Source: Symbiodinium natans (lineage: Eukaryota; Sar; Dinophyceae; Suessiales; Symbiodiniaceae). From it: a DNA stretch of 64,000 nt. Positions 12,400 to 24,035 of the stretch are shown here, one piece after another. Positions within the stretch are counted from its first letter, which is position 1, and every line of letters starts with the position of its first letter. The DNA lies in NCBI GenBank assembly GCA_905221605.1, contig CAJNDS010002064.1, positions 286,001 to 350,000 of the forward strand. Direction: 5' to 3'. Below the pieces are notes generated by a model that saw nothing but the letters and a program-made list of their open reading frames with translations, ran no database searches and was not told the DNA's origin. The position numbers and the translations under genes were made by a program.

Positions 12400-12800
12400 T
12401 AGCAATTCTATAAATGAGACTGCTTGTTGCACAGTACGAACTATTTGTTGCTTGCTACTTATTACCTGTTCTTTAATTCTTTTCGTATGACTTGCTGCCT
12501 ATTGCTGACTTCGCATTGCCTGTTTATTACGGATTTCTAGTTACTAGTTACAGATGATAGTCCTTTGTACTTCTTACTTGCTGGTTACTGGCTACTTCTT
12601 GCTTGCTACTTGTTACTGGTGACTGGTTATGTACTGCATTTCTTCATACTACGGACCAATGATTTCTGAATACGACTTCTGATTGTTTATTTCTTACTTC
12701 TTGCTTTGTACCTGTTCTTTTCTACTTCCCCTACTACTGCCACTGTTGCTACGACGACGACGACGGCGGCGGCGACGGCGGCGATGACAATGGCACGACG
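12400..12800. repeat. Low-complexity CTTGCTACTTGTTACTG region and CGACGG triplet tract
   Basis: Degenerate 16-20 bp units at 12420-12740, then GAC/GGC triplets at 12752-12790. No gene seen. Confidence 0.75.
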
Positions 12801-12910
12801 ACGGCTACTGTTGTAAATGGTGTTGTTACAACGAGTACAGAAGATAAGCTTCGACACTCTTCGCATTCGGTCTCCAACAATAGGAATGCGACAATACCAT
12901 ATTCGTAAAG

Positions 12911-13010
12911 TGGGGGTGTACGAAAATGAGGGACCCTATTTTAGCCCCCAAATGGTAGGATTCCCTTATCATAAGAACCCAAAAAGGCACCCCGAATCTC
13001 GGAAACCCTC
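12911..13010 (+). mobile_element. MITE family 1, complete copy
   Basis: Ends TGGGGGTGTACGAAAAT and ATCTCGGAAACCCTC; core CCCCCAAATGGTAGGATTCC. Confidence 0.85.
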
Positions 13011-13371
13011 AAGCAGTGAGACTCATGCCAGCATGTTTTGCGGACAAAGTGGCTAAACCCTAAACCCTAAACCCTAAACCCTAAACCCAAAACCCCTAAA
13101 CCCCTAAACCCCTAAACCCCTAAACCCCTAAACCCCTAAACCCCTAAACCCCTAAACCCCCCCTGGGTGCCAAGGCCGTGGCTTCGTGTTTCCACTAACA
13201 GATGGCGAGGCCGACTGGGACGGCAGGAGGCCCAGGAGTTCTCTTCGGGGGCTTCGGGCAGATTTAGGCTTAGGGCTTAGGGCTTAGGGTTTAGGGTTTA
13301 GGGTTTAGGGTCTAGGGTTTAGGGTTTAGGGTTTCGGGTTTAGGGTGTAGGGTTTAGGGATCCTTTGGCAG

Positions 13372-16300
13372 CGCTCAGGATGGGTCCGGGCAACCGTCTA
13401 CATGATGGCAATGCTCTACATTTTCCTTGGCGTCAACATCGTTCGCCCCGCTCGCTTGGACATGCAGCCCGTAGATACAGTGGCACAGAGCACAGAGCAC
13501 AGGGTTTAGGGTTTAGGGTTTAGGGTTTAGGCCAGGTGGAGGTGGCCCATAGCTTTGCCTTCTCTTCAAGCGCTTGTCGCAACATATTTCGGGTTTCGAG
13601 CCATGGCCAGGCAGCAGACAAGTTCGTGAGTGCCATCGAGGGCATTACCAGCATCAAGCGAAGAGTTCTACAGAGGCAAGCCCACAGATGGGGTTTAGGG
13701 TTTAGGGTTTCGGTTTAGGGTTTAGGGTTTAGGGTTGAGGGTTTAGGGTTTGGGGTTTGGGGTTTGGGGTTTAGGGTTTAGGGTTTAGGGTGCCCCTTGC
13801 CCGGCAAGACTTGCGCAGCGTGTTGAGCTCGCGAAGCTGTGAAGGTCGACCGGTCGTGTTATCACAGTTAGCGCCGCCTGGCTGCAAGAAGCCTTGCGCA
13901 CCTCCCTAAACCCTTTAAACCCCTCAACCCTTTAACCCCTAAACCCCTAAACCCTAAACCCTAAACCCTAAACCCTCAACCCTCAACCCTAAACCCTAAA
14001 CCCTAAACCCTAAACCCTAAACCCTAAACCCTAAACCCTAAACCCTAAACCCTAAACCCTAAACCCTAAACCCTAAACCCTAAACCCTAAACCTAACCCT
14101 AAACCCTAAACCCTAAACCCTAAACCCTAAACCCTAAACCCTAAACCCTAAACCCTAAACCCTAAACCCTAAACCCTAAACCCTAAACCCTAAACCCTAA
14201 ACCCTAACCCTAAACCCTAAACCCTCAACCCCCAAACCCCCAAACCCTAAACCTTATCAGGTGGGGTTTTTGTAGAGCTGGGAGGTGCCACTGAGGGGAA
14301 GACCCCCTGACCTTGGGCAAAGTTTTTCTTGCCACAGGTTTGGAATGGGACAGTGGCAAACCTGACCTTGCTGGCGCTCGGCTCGTCCGCGCAAGGGGGC
14401 CCCAGCATTGGGTTGAGTGGTTAGCCCTAAACCCTAAACCCTCAACCCTAAACCCTAAACCCTAAACCCCAAACCCTAAACCCTAAACCCTAAACCCCAA
14501 ACCCCAAACCCAAAACCCAAAACCCAAAACCCTAAACCCCAAACCCTAAACTTTAGAGGCTTTAAGGGGAAGCTCCGACCAGGAAGTAGCGTCAGAGTCG
14601 TGGGATGAAGTTCTGCAGGGCGGAAGGCATGAAGCCAAGCCAAGGCCGGAGATTCTTCTCTCTGTGGTTGAGATCATTGGGCCATGCCGGGCGCGCTTGG
14701 AGCAATTCTTGCGTGGACGAAAGAGGTGTCCGCCCCCTTGAGAACTCGCGAATGGGTGGGCCAGGAATGGCTTCTTCGCAGGCGAGCTCGGGCCTTCGAC
14801 GATTGTGGGCTGGGACCTGAGACTCGAGAGTAGAGAGCTCCTGAGTCATCGGGTCAATGATGTCTCGCAGCTTGCGCGAACCAGCGAGGCTCCGCAGCCT
14901 TCAACTTGTTCTGCATCGTGGTCTCTACCTCAGCATGTGTCGACGGCTTGCTGCTCTAGGTGTTTTAAATGCCTGCTGACCCGAGCATTTGCCAGGGAGT
15001 CTGCGTTGTGGCGGTGCCATCGGGCGAGCAGCGGCAGATCAAGGATCTAGGCGGAGCGGTCTGCCTGATATGTGGGAGGAAAGCCTTGGCAACATGCAGC
15101 CGTCTTGCGTCATTGCGTCATTGCGTTCACTGCGCCATTTTGTTTCGCAGCAGTAGAAGGACAGCGCTAAGCTAGTTATTGGCACAATAGCTCTCGAGCA
15201 ATGGCGGTGGCATTCCGGCTTCGAAGCCGACCGGCAATCAGCCTCTGGACCGTGGATCAAGTCTGTGACTTTCTGGAGACTTCGGGCCTGGACAGTGAGG
15301 CGTGTGCTCGATTTCGCAAGGAGTCGGTGACGGGCCGCGTGCTCTGTGAGATCACGGATCAGGATCTGTCAGCTGCCCCCTTCGAGTTGCCCTTCGGCGT
15401 GAGGAAGTCGCTGCTCAGCGAAATCGAAGCCCAGAAGAAGCACGCGCGAGCCCGGGAGCGCCAGGAGGTGGCGGGAAGGGGCCCCGTTCTGGCCAAGGGC
15501 CAGGCGCCTGAGGGCCCGAAGCTCAGCCGGGATGCTTTGGAGCGGATACGCATGTGGCGCTTGGAGCCGTCGTCGGGGCGCCTGGTCCCCCGAGACCGGG
15601 CCTTGACTGACGAGGAGCTGGAGTGCTGGGAGTACCAAGCCTCCTGGCTTGTGTGCCCTGTGACAGGCAAGGCCTGGGCAAGAAGCGATGTGGTCTCGAC
15701 CATGGGTGTGGCCCTGTACCATGCCCCGCGCTATTGCTCGGAGAAGGAGAAGCAGCGGCTCTTCCTGGAAGAGGAGCAGGCCCGTCGCTACGACACCGAG
15801 AGGAAGGCGGCCATGGACCACAGCGGCACCAGCTTCGAGCGCGACTACGAGGTCTACCCCCTTGTCGAGCCACCTCCCTTGGCGAACCTCCCCTTCCAAG
15901 CTGAGTCCACGGTGGATGCCGAGCAGCTGCAGCGCCTGCGCATGGAGGTCTCGAGCCTCAAGGGCCGGTCCGCAGCCGTGCAGAAAGAGATGTTCGAGGG
16001 CCTGGCCGGGGAGCAAAGAGGGCAGACGCTGCAGAGCAGCGACATCAGCCGGGCGCTGGAGCAGTTGAAGACGGAGCCCAGGGACGACGCAGAGCTGGCT
16101 CAGAAGATTCCTGATCATAGCTGGGTACCATTTTACATGTTTAAGGGCACTTAAACCCAAAACAAGGAATAGACATTTGCATTGTTAATATTCTCCTAAC
16201 CATGAGCTAGGTTCGGGGTCTACGAGTCCTACTTCTCCGGGGTGGTGGAGCTCCGGGCGGACCTGTTCGGCCTCTGGGAGCGCTGTGAGCCGGTCCTGGC

Positions 16301-19300
16301 GAGGCAGGATGCGGGCACCATGCGCGCGGCGGTGAACCGCGTGGACAGCTTCGAGAACCTGTCCATCCCAGAGAGGAGCCGGCATTGGTTCGTCTATCAC
16401 ATGATGAGCACGGCCTCCAGCAACCACACGAAGATGCAGAAGGTCCTTGAGGATCTTGAAGACCTCTTCGAGACGGCCCAGGACAAGCAGGCGGCGGACG
16501 AGGGCACGTCACTGGAGCTGAGTGATGACCCCCAGCTGGGCATCATGGAAGTCATCATCGGGCCCTCTTTCGACATGGATGCTTACAACGATGGGGTGCG
16601 AGGCAATGCCTCCCGAGCAGTCCTCTCTGCAGCCGACCGTGGGGTGCTTGACATGGATCGGCAGTACAACGCAGTGAACTTTCAGTACTTTGCGCAGCAG
16701 GCCGATGCTGGGGTGACGCGAGAAGGGGCCGAGGCGTCATACAAGCGGCGGCTCTGCACTAGCAGGCTCAGCTTCTACATCGAGGAGTCGCATGGTTCGC
16801 GGATCTTTCCGCGAAATATCCTGTCTCAGCTGAGCCTTCTCTTCTACAGGAGGAACGACGCCCTCCGCCTGCCCAGTGGCCAGGTGAACGAGGCCAGGGT
16901 GGCTGTCTGCATCCGCAAGGCCATCCCGCGCATCCTGCGAGCCATCGTCGTGGATGTCTTCCAGGGAGACCGGAACTTCGCGCCGCACATGGAGAAGGCT
17001 GTTCGGGTGTACCTGGCGGTGCACCAGGTTGCCATCAAGTTGCTGGCAACCTTCCGCAAGAGCTATGAGCTCTTGTACCAGTCCGTTCTCGAGTGGATCC
17101 AGCAGCCCTTCTGCCCAAAGAGCGATGCTGAATGGCCCGACCTCGAAGAGCTGCTGCTCGGCGCCTCGCTGTGTGCGGTGCCCTGGTCGCTTCTTCGCGA
17201 GGCCTTCGTCCGGAAGCTCTTCGTGCAGCTGCTGCAGAGCCTCTATACCCCTTGGGATTTTTTTAAATTTTGTTTATATAAAGCCCAAGAGGATTTTAAA
17301 CAAACTATGTTTATTAAGGTTCTAAGGGGAGCAGAGGAACACCACGAAGATGAGCAGCAAGGCTCCCATTCGGCAGAGGGCCGAGCACCTCTTCAGCCAG
17401 AATCGGCCGCTGCTGGAGCGCCTGACCTACATCCTGGCCTTCTTCCAGGCGGGCCCCGGCAAGCTCTCAGTTCAGGAGATGGACAAGAAGTACCTTTGTC
17501 ATGGTTGGGCAACATTTTACATGTTTAAGGGTACTTAGACTTAAACCCAAGAAGGAATACAAATTTGAATTTTTAAGACTCTGACCAACCATGAACTATA
17601 GGTACAGCCGCTGTGCCGGCAGCTTGCCCAAGGCGGAGCGAGGCGCCCTGGTCGAGGCTGCGAAGGAGGGCGGCCTGGGATCCCTCATCGACCTTTGGTT
17701 CGCCCTGGGCATGCAGCGTGGCAGCGCGGGAGATGAGGAGGTTGCCTTGAGGCACCTGGAAGTCTTCTTGGAGTACGTCCAGACGAACCTGGCCTCCTGG
17801 AAAGCGGCGCCCCCGCCTCCGTCCAGCTCCGAGGGCCCGGCGCTGTCGGCCACGGCCCTGGAGCAGCTGGCGCTCATCGGCGCGCACAGCGCGGGGCCCA
17901 CGCAGCGGCCGCAGGCCGCATCCAGAAGAGAGCGCGAGATGGCCCAGGCCAGGGCCAGAGCGGCGGAGAGGGCCCAGCACCAGGGCTTTCCATCCCTACC
18001 CCCTTCCCGCCGCTTGGACGGCACACTGTGCTACTACTGCCAGCGGCAGTTCCCCAGCCGCATGGCGCTCTTCGCGCACCTGCGCCGCATGATCGATAAG
18101 GAGCGCTTCGTGGAGGGCCACCACCAGGCGCACTTCGAGCTAAAAATCCCTGGCGGCCCAGACTCCCTTCCAGAATCCGGCGTGCACCGGTGCAAGGCGA
18201 CGACGTGCGCGAAGTCCTTCGCCTCCAAGAAGGAGCTCTGGCTCCACTACCGCGACATGGGCGTGCCCGGCTTCGCGGAGTCGCCCCCAGAGGCGCCAGC
18301 CTCCGAAGCCAGCACGTCCTGCACTGAGCATCTGCAGGAAGACTCAGGCCCGGCGTTAGCCTCAACAGAAGCCCAAGAAAGCGTTGTGGTCACCACGGCG
18401 GACCTGTCCCGGTGCGCAGTTTGCCTGGACAAGGCTGCAGATGTCGTCATGGTGCCCTGTGGCCACATCTTCGCCTGTCAAGGCTGTGGCCAGAAGCTGA
18501 AGGAATGCGCGGTTTGTAGAGCCAGTGTCTCCCAAGTCCTGAAGGTGTACTACAGCGCTGATAATTGTGTGCTGAAGCTCAAGGCTTAAGGCGAACGCCT
18601 TGGAAGCCATTAAGATTTAGTCATATGGGTTCTGTTTCTGTGAACTCAGCAGTGAAGCAGGACAGCACCCTGCCCGCAGAGAAGCTGTACAGTGGCTCCT
18701 TTGCTGAGGCTATGTACAGAGTCGCCATGGACGCATCGCGCCACGTTGCAAAAATGCGCCGCGTCTTTCTGCCCGAGCCTGGCCATATCCCCCTAAACCC
18801 TAAACCCTAAACCCTGAACCCTGAACCCTGAACCCTAAACCCTAAACCCTAAACCCTAAACCCTAAACCCTAAACCCCTAAACCCCTCAACCCCTCAACC
18901 CCTCAACCCCTCAACCCCTAAACCCCTAAACCCCTAAACCCCTAAACCCTAAACCCTAAACCCTAAACCATGCATAGTTTGGCTGGACCACAGGAGTCTT
19001 CTGGGTCACGGCAGCCTTCTCCATCTTCGCCTACCTGTGGCTGGTCGTGATTGTGCAGGCCAGCGGCCCTCCAAACCCCCACAGCCACAAGTCGCCCTAC
19101 CAAGGCAAACCCCGTCAACCTTCAGTCTCCGCAAATCCTTAGCCACTCTGGCCCTGAAGATGAATCGAAGCTCTGAAGGACCCCCCCCCCCCCCAGGTGA
19201 ACTCCCCGAATGTCGTCGAGCTGTGGGAGGCCTGGAAGCACCGTGCTGTTGGGGGGGGGGAGGGCTTCATGCTTTCGAGTTGGGTCTGTGGAAAGGGTTG

Positions 19301-19428
19301 TTTTCTCGGCTTCAGGCATGTTTAGGCCACCGAGGCCCCGAACGAAGAGAGAATGAAACAAAGCCGGAGATTCTGAGATGCTGGGAGGCGCTACTGACAC
19401 TGGCCTGGCTGCCGGTGCTGATCGTGGC
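13372..19428 (+). CDS. Na+/Ca2+ exchanger (NCX family), alpha-1 half, 10 exons, 3' end not found
   Basis: Ten exons splice in frame: 13372-13440, 13611-13679, 14338-14390, 14645-14680, 14765-14808, 14889-14920, 14996-15050, 18994-19058, 19197-19229, 19388-19428 (497 nt). The product would exchange Na+ for Ca2+ across a membrane. Family motifs appear in order: MAMLYIFLGVNI then AADKFVSAIEGITS, VWNGTVANLTLLALGSSA then PEILLSVVEIIG (alpha-1 repeat), GFFAGELGPSTIVG, SAAFNLFCIV, VPSGEQRQIKDLG, VFWVTAAFSIFAYLWL and VNSPNVVELWE then ALLTLAWLPVLIVA. Donors are seven GC and three GT; all acceptors are AG. Introns 2, 3 and 7 carry large CCCTAAA arrays, and intron 7 holds a whole other gene. The loop after the first helices is short compared with animal NCX. 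The alpha-2 repeat was not found in the window. Exons upstream of 13372 are not assigned. Confidence 0.85.
13905..14255. repeat. Longest CCCTAAA array in the left half, inside NCX intron 2
   Basis: About 350 bp, nearly pure CCCTAAA heptamers with two units shortened to CCTAAC-type. It lies between NCX exons 13611-13679 and 14338-14390. Confidence 0.95.
15201..18589 (+). CDS. SAM domain / C2H2 zinc finger / RING-HC protein, probable E3 ubiquitin ligase, 4 exons
   Basis: Joining 15201-16105, 16211-17236, 17337-17489 and 17602-18589 gives exactly 1,024 codons including the stop. Residues ~15-77 form a SAM domain (LWTVDQVCDFLE ... LSEIEAQ). The middle is helical and unrecognised. A proline-rich linker follows, then Cys/His fingers (CYYCQRQF with later HH; CKATTCAKSF) and a C-terminal RING at about 966-1000 with spacing C-x2-C-x11-C-x-H-x3-C-x2-C-x6-C-x2-C, i.e. 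C3HC4. RING-HC domains usually recruit E2 enzymes, so ubiquitin ligase activity is likely; the substrate is unknown. The first ATG after an in-frame gap was chosen. The gene lies wholly inside NCX intron 7 on the same strand and has no telomere-like array inside it. Its three introns are described separately. Confidence 0.85.
16106..16210 (+). mobile_element. Introner-like intron 1 of the SAM-RING gene (GA-AG)
   Basis: 105 nt, AT-rich against a GC-rich coding background. The frame requires exon ends CAGAA and GTTCGG, giving a GA donor and AG acceptor. Imperfect inverted ends CATAGCTGGG / CTAACCATG match those of intron 3, and both share ATTTTACATGTTTAAGGG, so the two are copies of one family. 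A possible direct duplication is GATTC/GTTC. Confidence 0.8.
17237..17336 (+). mobile_element. Introner-like intron 2 of the SAM-RING gene (GA-AG, different family)
   Basis: 100 nt, AT-rich. It is needed to shift from the frame ending LLQ to the frame starting NTTKMSSK. GA donor, AG acceptor. Flanks share GCAGAG on both sides, like a target duplication, and the inner ends CCCCTTGG / CTAAGGGG are inverted repeats. The body does not resemble introns 1 and 3. The frame also stays open straight through the intron, which could mislead gene callers. Confidence 0.75.
17490..17601 (+). mobile_element. Introner-like intron 3 of the SAM-RING gene (GT-AG)
   Basis: 112 nt. Inverted ends CATGGTTGG / CCAACCATG are perfect over 9 bp. 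GTAC is present once at the donor and once just after the acceptor, so the element carries its own splice ends and one copy of the target duplication. Splicing restores KKYSRCAG across the exons. It shares ATTTTACATGTTTAAGGG with intron 1. Confidence 0.85.
18792..18970. repeat. CCCTAAA / CCCCTAAA / CCCCTCAA array inside NCX intron 7
   Basis: Three unit types occur in blocks rather than mixed, ending 24 nt before the next NCX exon acceptor region. Confidence 0.9.
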
Positions 19429-20907
19429 GTCGGGCCCAACTTGTGCTGGATCCTGGAGGTTTGGGTTTGCGGGGGTTTGGGTTTATTCGGAAAGTCATGG
19501 GTAGTGTTCAAAGTAGGGCTAGAAGTAATCCCCCCCCTCCCCCCCCCAAAACAAAAGAAGAAGAGTTCAACAAATGCTGTGTGGCAGTTGTCGGCTTGAA
19601 ATTGATTGGCAGCCCCTATAACCACGCCTAACCTTTCCCAAGCGCATGGCATGTCCTCCCCACGTGAATGGCTTTCAGCTCTCAGATCTCGTACCTCACC
19701 GACATCGGATGGTTCTCCGGAATCAGGCCGGTACACTGCGGCTGAGCGCAGTCTTTTCCTGCGTCGCGTCTGCTAAATCCAAACATGCCCGAAGCCTAAA
19801 GCTGCAAGAAGCCCTAAACCCTAAACCCTAAACCCTAAACCCTAAACCCTAAACCCTAAACCCTAAACCCTAAACCCTAAAGCCACACGTATCGGCGCGA
19901 AGACCAGGCGGCAGCCCGTCTTTGAGAAGCCGGTGGCGCTGGTTTCGGATGGGAAGGTGGGGGTCAGGATATTTTTCATGGTGCCCACACAAGGTTGGGG
20001 GGACTTAAATAGGGCTCATTCGTGTTTAGGGAGTTTGTGGTTGAAATAGTGTTCTGACAGCCAAGTCTGTTGGAGCTGGGTAGGCTTGCCGGAAAGTCAC
20101 AAGGAGCCCAAGAACCCCGTACACCCGAGCTGATAATTTTCGGCAGTTCTCTAAATTATGGTCCTCTCTTCTTTTTTCGTACATTGCATATCGACCTCCG
20201 CATTTTCATAGGAGCCCGAAACGGGACCACAAGGAAGAGAAGTTCCCAATTCATGAACACCTCATATCATGGGTTCCCCTACTGCCCCACACTCACCCCC
20301 CCCTAGGTTCCCCCCCTCAAATAACCCAAATTAGGCCTAACTATCCCTAAATCGATGTGATTCTTGTGGGGAACCTAGGGGGGTAGTCTAGAGGGTTTAG
20401 GGTTTAGGGTTTAGGGTTTAGGGTTTAGGGTTTAGGGTTTAGGGGAACCCTAAATCCTAAGACCGCTATCGGTGCAGGCCCCCCTTGCCACACTGGGGGA
20501 GCCTGGAGCCCGCAATCGGCTGGTATGGCCTGGGCCCTGGACCCTAAACTATAACCCGAAACCCTAAACCCTAAACCCTAAACCCCAAACCCTAAACCCT
20601 AAACCCTAAACCCTAAACCCTAAACCCTAAACCCTAAACCCTAAACCCTAAACCCTAAACCCTAAGCCTTTCGGGCTTACCATGTCGTGTGCTGTTCGGA
20701 CAGACCTTGGGACTTTCCTCATGGCGCAATCCCCTTGCGATAAAGCCCGAAGCCCTGGGCTCTTAGGGTTTTAGGGTTTAGGGTTTAGCGTCCCCTGTTC
20801 TCATCCCTAGACGCAAAGCTCGACAAACCCGCGCTACATGGCTACCCTGAACGATTTGAACTTTAGTTGGCGCGCCCCCGGAAAGGGAGAAGCTCTAAAG
20901 CCTAAAT

Positions 20908-21010
20908 GGGGGTTTACGAAAATAGTGGGCCCCCAACATATCTCCCTAAATAGTAGGATCCCCGTATAGTAAGGACCCCAATAAGGTACCCCTACTTTCG
21001 GAAACCCCCC
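20908..21010 (+). mobile_element. MITE family 1, complete copy
   Basis: Ends GGGGGTTTACGAAAATA and CTTTCGGAAACCCCCC; core CCTAAATAGTAGGATCCCC. Confidence 0.9.
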
Positions 21011-21316
21011 CTAATTCCCTGAAACCCAGGCGCCATTCCCTGAAGAGAAGCCGAGATTACCCGGAGCTCCCGGAAGAAGGGCCCCTACCTGAGCCGGCAA
21101 AGGGGCTTGGGGTTAAGGGGTTCTAGGGTTTTAGGGGCTTCAAGGAACCTTTTAGGGTTGTAGGGTTTGGGGGAGGGTTTTAGGGTTCTAGGGTTTAGAG
21201 CAAGTTTGGGATTTGGGGATGTAGAGTTTGAGGTTCCCCTGCGTGGCCAGTGCCTGTGCCGAGGTCGGAGACTAGCGGCTCCCTTCAGAGTGCGCGATCC
21301 CGAGCCTTCACCGTAG

Positions 21317-21452
21317 GTGTGTGTATATATATATATATGTATATACATAATATAAGTATAGATAAATAGGCAAATACAAAAACACTATGTATATGTATAT
21401 ATATATATATATATATGTGTATATGTGTATGTACATGTACATGTACATGTAC

Positions 21453-21490
<38 letters not shown>

Positions 21491-21495
21491 ATAAC
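21317..21495. repeat. TA, TATG and TACATG microsatellites
   Basis: Alternating TATATA, TGTACA and TATATG runs. Similar TA runs occur at 25350-25391, 29275-29352 and 61598-61613. Confidence 0.9.
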
Positions 21496-23016
21496 GTATG
21501 TATGGCCCTCAGCTTGCCTTGTGCCAGCCTTTTAAGGAAGCAGGAGATGCGGCATGTGAAGTAGGGGGTATCTTCCTGTTACCGGGTTGATGGTGTACAT
21601 GGGGCCCCTGTTCGGGGATACCAGGAGAGCTTGTGGACATGAGCTGCTGACTTCAGGATGAGTGCTCTCTTGGCTTTCGCGACCCGGGTGCTGTTGCCTC
21701 AGTACTACCGCAGTTTTCTGGCGCCGCGCTTCACCTTCCACTGGTCCAGCCATTCACTGGGCAGTCGTTGGCATCTGCTCCATGCAGGTTATTGTGAATG
21801 AGAAAGGCTACCCTTACGAGAACGATGCAGGCATCATCACGCCAGTTCCTTAGAAAGCTTTGCTCAAATGGATTGCAGTGAGGGGCGGTCATGGGAGATG
21901 CCGCATGTCGTCGCTCATGGTTTAGGGTTTAGGGTTTAGGGTTTAGGGTTTAGGGTTTAGGGTATGTCCACCGCCAGGTTTTTTGATGACAGCTTCAACG
22001 TGTCGAGTGGCCTGGAAGGACAGCGCAGTCATTCAGATCGGTGTCCCATGCCCCCGACGCCCGAAGCCCCCTGGAGTGCAATGTAGCATAAAATCATGTA
22101 GCGCAAAAAATGATAAGAATAGAAATGCATTTGAGCCTATGAAGGGCTTGAGCCTATGAAGTGCTGCCCGCACCCGCAAGCACGGAGCGCCAGGACGGGA
22201 CGTGGCTGTGCGGGCCTCAACCTACCGATGCAAACTTGACGTTGTCTAAACACAGAACCTTATGTTGTGGCTTGGCAGTTTAGTAAAGGGGGGCAATATA
22301 GGGGTCGGAATGATTTTTCTAATAGTATTCCCACATGATCCCTTCATAATTCTGCTACAAAACCCCCCAATACCCTATTCTAGTTATCAAGGCCCCTGTA
22401 CTAGGGGGGCAAAGCTTTCAGGAGTGGCTCAGCTTGTACAACCCGAGAAGGAGCTGAGAGCAAACGCGCAGCAGATCTTGGGATCATTCCCGAGAAGTTA
22501 TCGAGTACCTGGTTGGACCAGCCCCACATGGCAGCTTCAACTGAGCAGCAGGTTTTACCAGAGGGCGGAGGAACTGGTGGAAGGGGGACCCTCAACCATA
22601 AGCCCGCACCCGAAACCCTAGACCCTACACGCGATGCAGGTGCCGGTGTTCCGGAAGAACGGCGCACAAGGCAGAGTCAGCTGCAAGTGCCCTCGCGTTG
22701 AGTCGGCATTGGGGTTCGCTAAATTGTCCCTTTTGGCGTAACCCGAAATAAGAGGGGGGCTGCCTCCTAATACGGACCCCAAACAGACCATATTATGGAG
22801 AAGTGACCAATATGGGTTTAGGTTTCCACTTCCATCTCCTTCGAGCAAGCACCCGCTTGGCAGCAAGATGCCAGGCCGGTGAGGAGTTTAGGGCTTAAGG
22901 GGACCCCCATATAAACCCCTAAACCCCTTAAGCCCCTAAAACCCCCAAAACCCCTACATCCCCAAACCCCTAAACCCCCAAATCCTAAACCCCTGAACTC
23001 AAATTTTTGGAAGCAG

Positions 23017-23071
23017 GTACCACACTGAGGGCTTGTCGGCTGTTGCTGGCTACGACTTTGTGGAGACGAAG
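23017..23071 (+). CDS. Exon-like island
   Basis: AG acceptor (gaagcag), then a clean frame YHTEGLSAVAGYDFVETK with a GC donor (or continuing ALADWG to a GT at about 23088). A C-rich telomere-like tract lies directly upstream. The parent gene is unknown. Confidence 0.4.
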
Positions 23072-23762
23072 GCGCTGGCGGATTGGGGTTCGGGCTTATC
23101 GGGAGACTCTTAGGAAATGTATCCTTGCGAAGCACGTTTCGGGCTGTCCTACATCAGAGTCGCTTTTTTTTGGGGTCGCCGTGATACGGATGAAGGTGCC
23201 CCAAAGGCGGGCACTCGTTCAGATGAGTTTTGAGCACCCTGTGTGTGAGGGATGGCAATGCGCAGCGGGCATTCAGCAGGAGGTGACTTCCGGCACCACA
23301 GCATCCGCGTGCTTCCTCGTCGTTTGGGCTCAAATTGGGAGATTGACCGAGCCCTCTCAAGGCAGAAGTTTTCCAACTTGCGTGGCGAAGGCACCCACCG
23401 CAGGTTCTGATCGGAGCGGCCCTTTTAGAACATCGCGTCGCTCACATCAGCTCCCTTCTGGCTGAGAAGCTCGCGCGGGCCTTGTTCAGCAGATGACGGT
23501 ACTGTTGCGGTTGCCACTGTAGAAGGGGCTGTGCGGAGTAACGGGTTACTGCCAACGACTGCTATACCACCACGATGACACGGCCATGACTAGCATGACT
23601 ACAAATACTGCCACGATGGGGCATGTTCGGTCTACTTTCGGATGCACTGACCTACACATCCTACACGTGCGCATGAGAGTCTCGTGATTTTGAGATTTTT
23701 GCGACCCTAAACCCTAGACACAATAAACCATTGCTTTGAGGCTTTGAGAAGCCTCAACTTCC

Positions 23763-24035
23763 CCCTAAACCCTAAACCCTAAACCCTAAACCCTAAACCC
23801 TAAACCCTAAACCCTAAACCCTAAACCCTAAACCCTAAACCCTAAACCCTAAACCCTAAACCCTAAACCCTAAACCCTAAACCCGAAACCATAAACCCTA
23901 AACCCTAAACCCTAAACCCTAAACCCTAAACCCTAAACCCTAAACCCTAAACCCTAAACCCTAAACCCTAAACCCTAAACCCTAAAACCCTAAACCCTAA
24001 ACCCTAAACCCTGAACCCTGAACCCTGAACCCGAA
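23763..24035. repeat. CCCTAAA array, about 270 bp
   Basis: Almost perfect heptamers with single changes (CCCGAAA, CCATAAA) and CCCTGAA units at the right end. Confidence 0.95.

Larger units (their letters stand above)
19429..23016. other. Region between NCX exons and the next island
   Basis: Holds telomere-like arrays, a MITE (20908) and TA microsatellites (21317). Possible exons: 19905-19956 (frame PVFEKPVALVSDGK before a GT), 21040-21105 (SRDYPELPEEGPLPEP) and 21774-21852 (VIVNEKGYPYENDAGIITPV then stop). These could continue NCX, but no NCX motif was recognised. Confidence 0.4.

Noticed and set aside
15120-15150. Sequence GCGCCATTTTGTTTCGCAG upstream of the SAM-RING start, resembling a dinoflagellate spliced-leader remnant
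   Set aside because: Only the CCATTTTG core and a few other bases match; it could be an ordinary acceptor. Not enough to claim.
15369-16160. 263-codon ORF on the minus strand under the SAM-RING gene
   Set aside because: GC-rich shadow of the real + strand exon.
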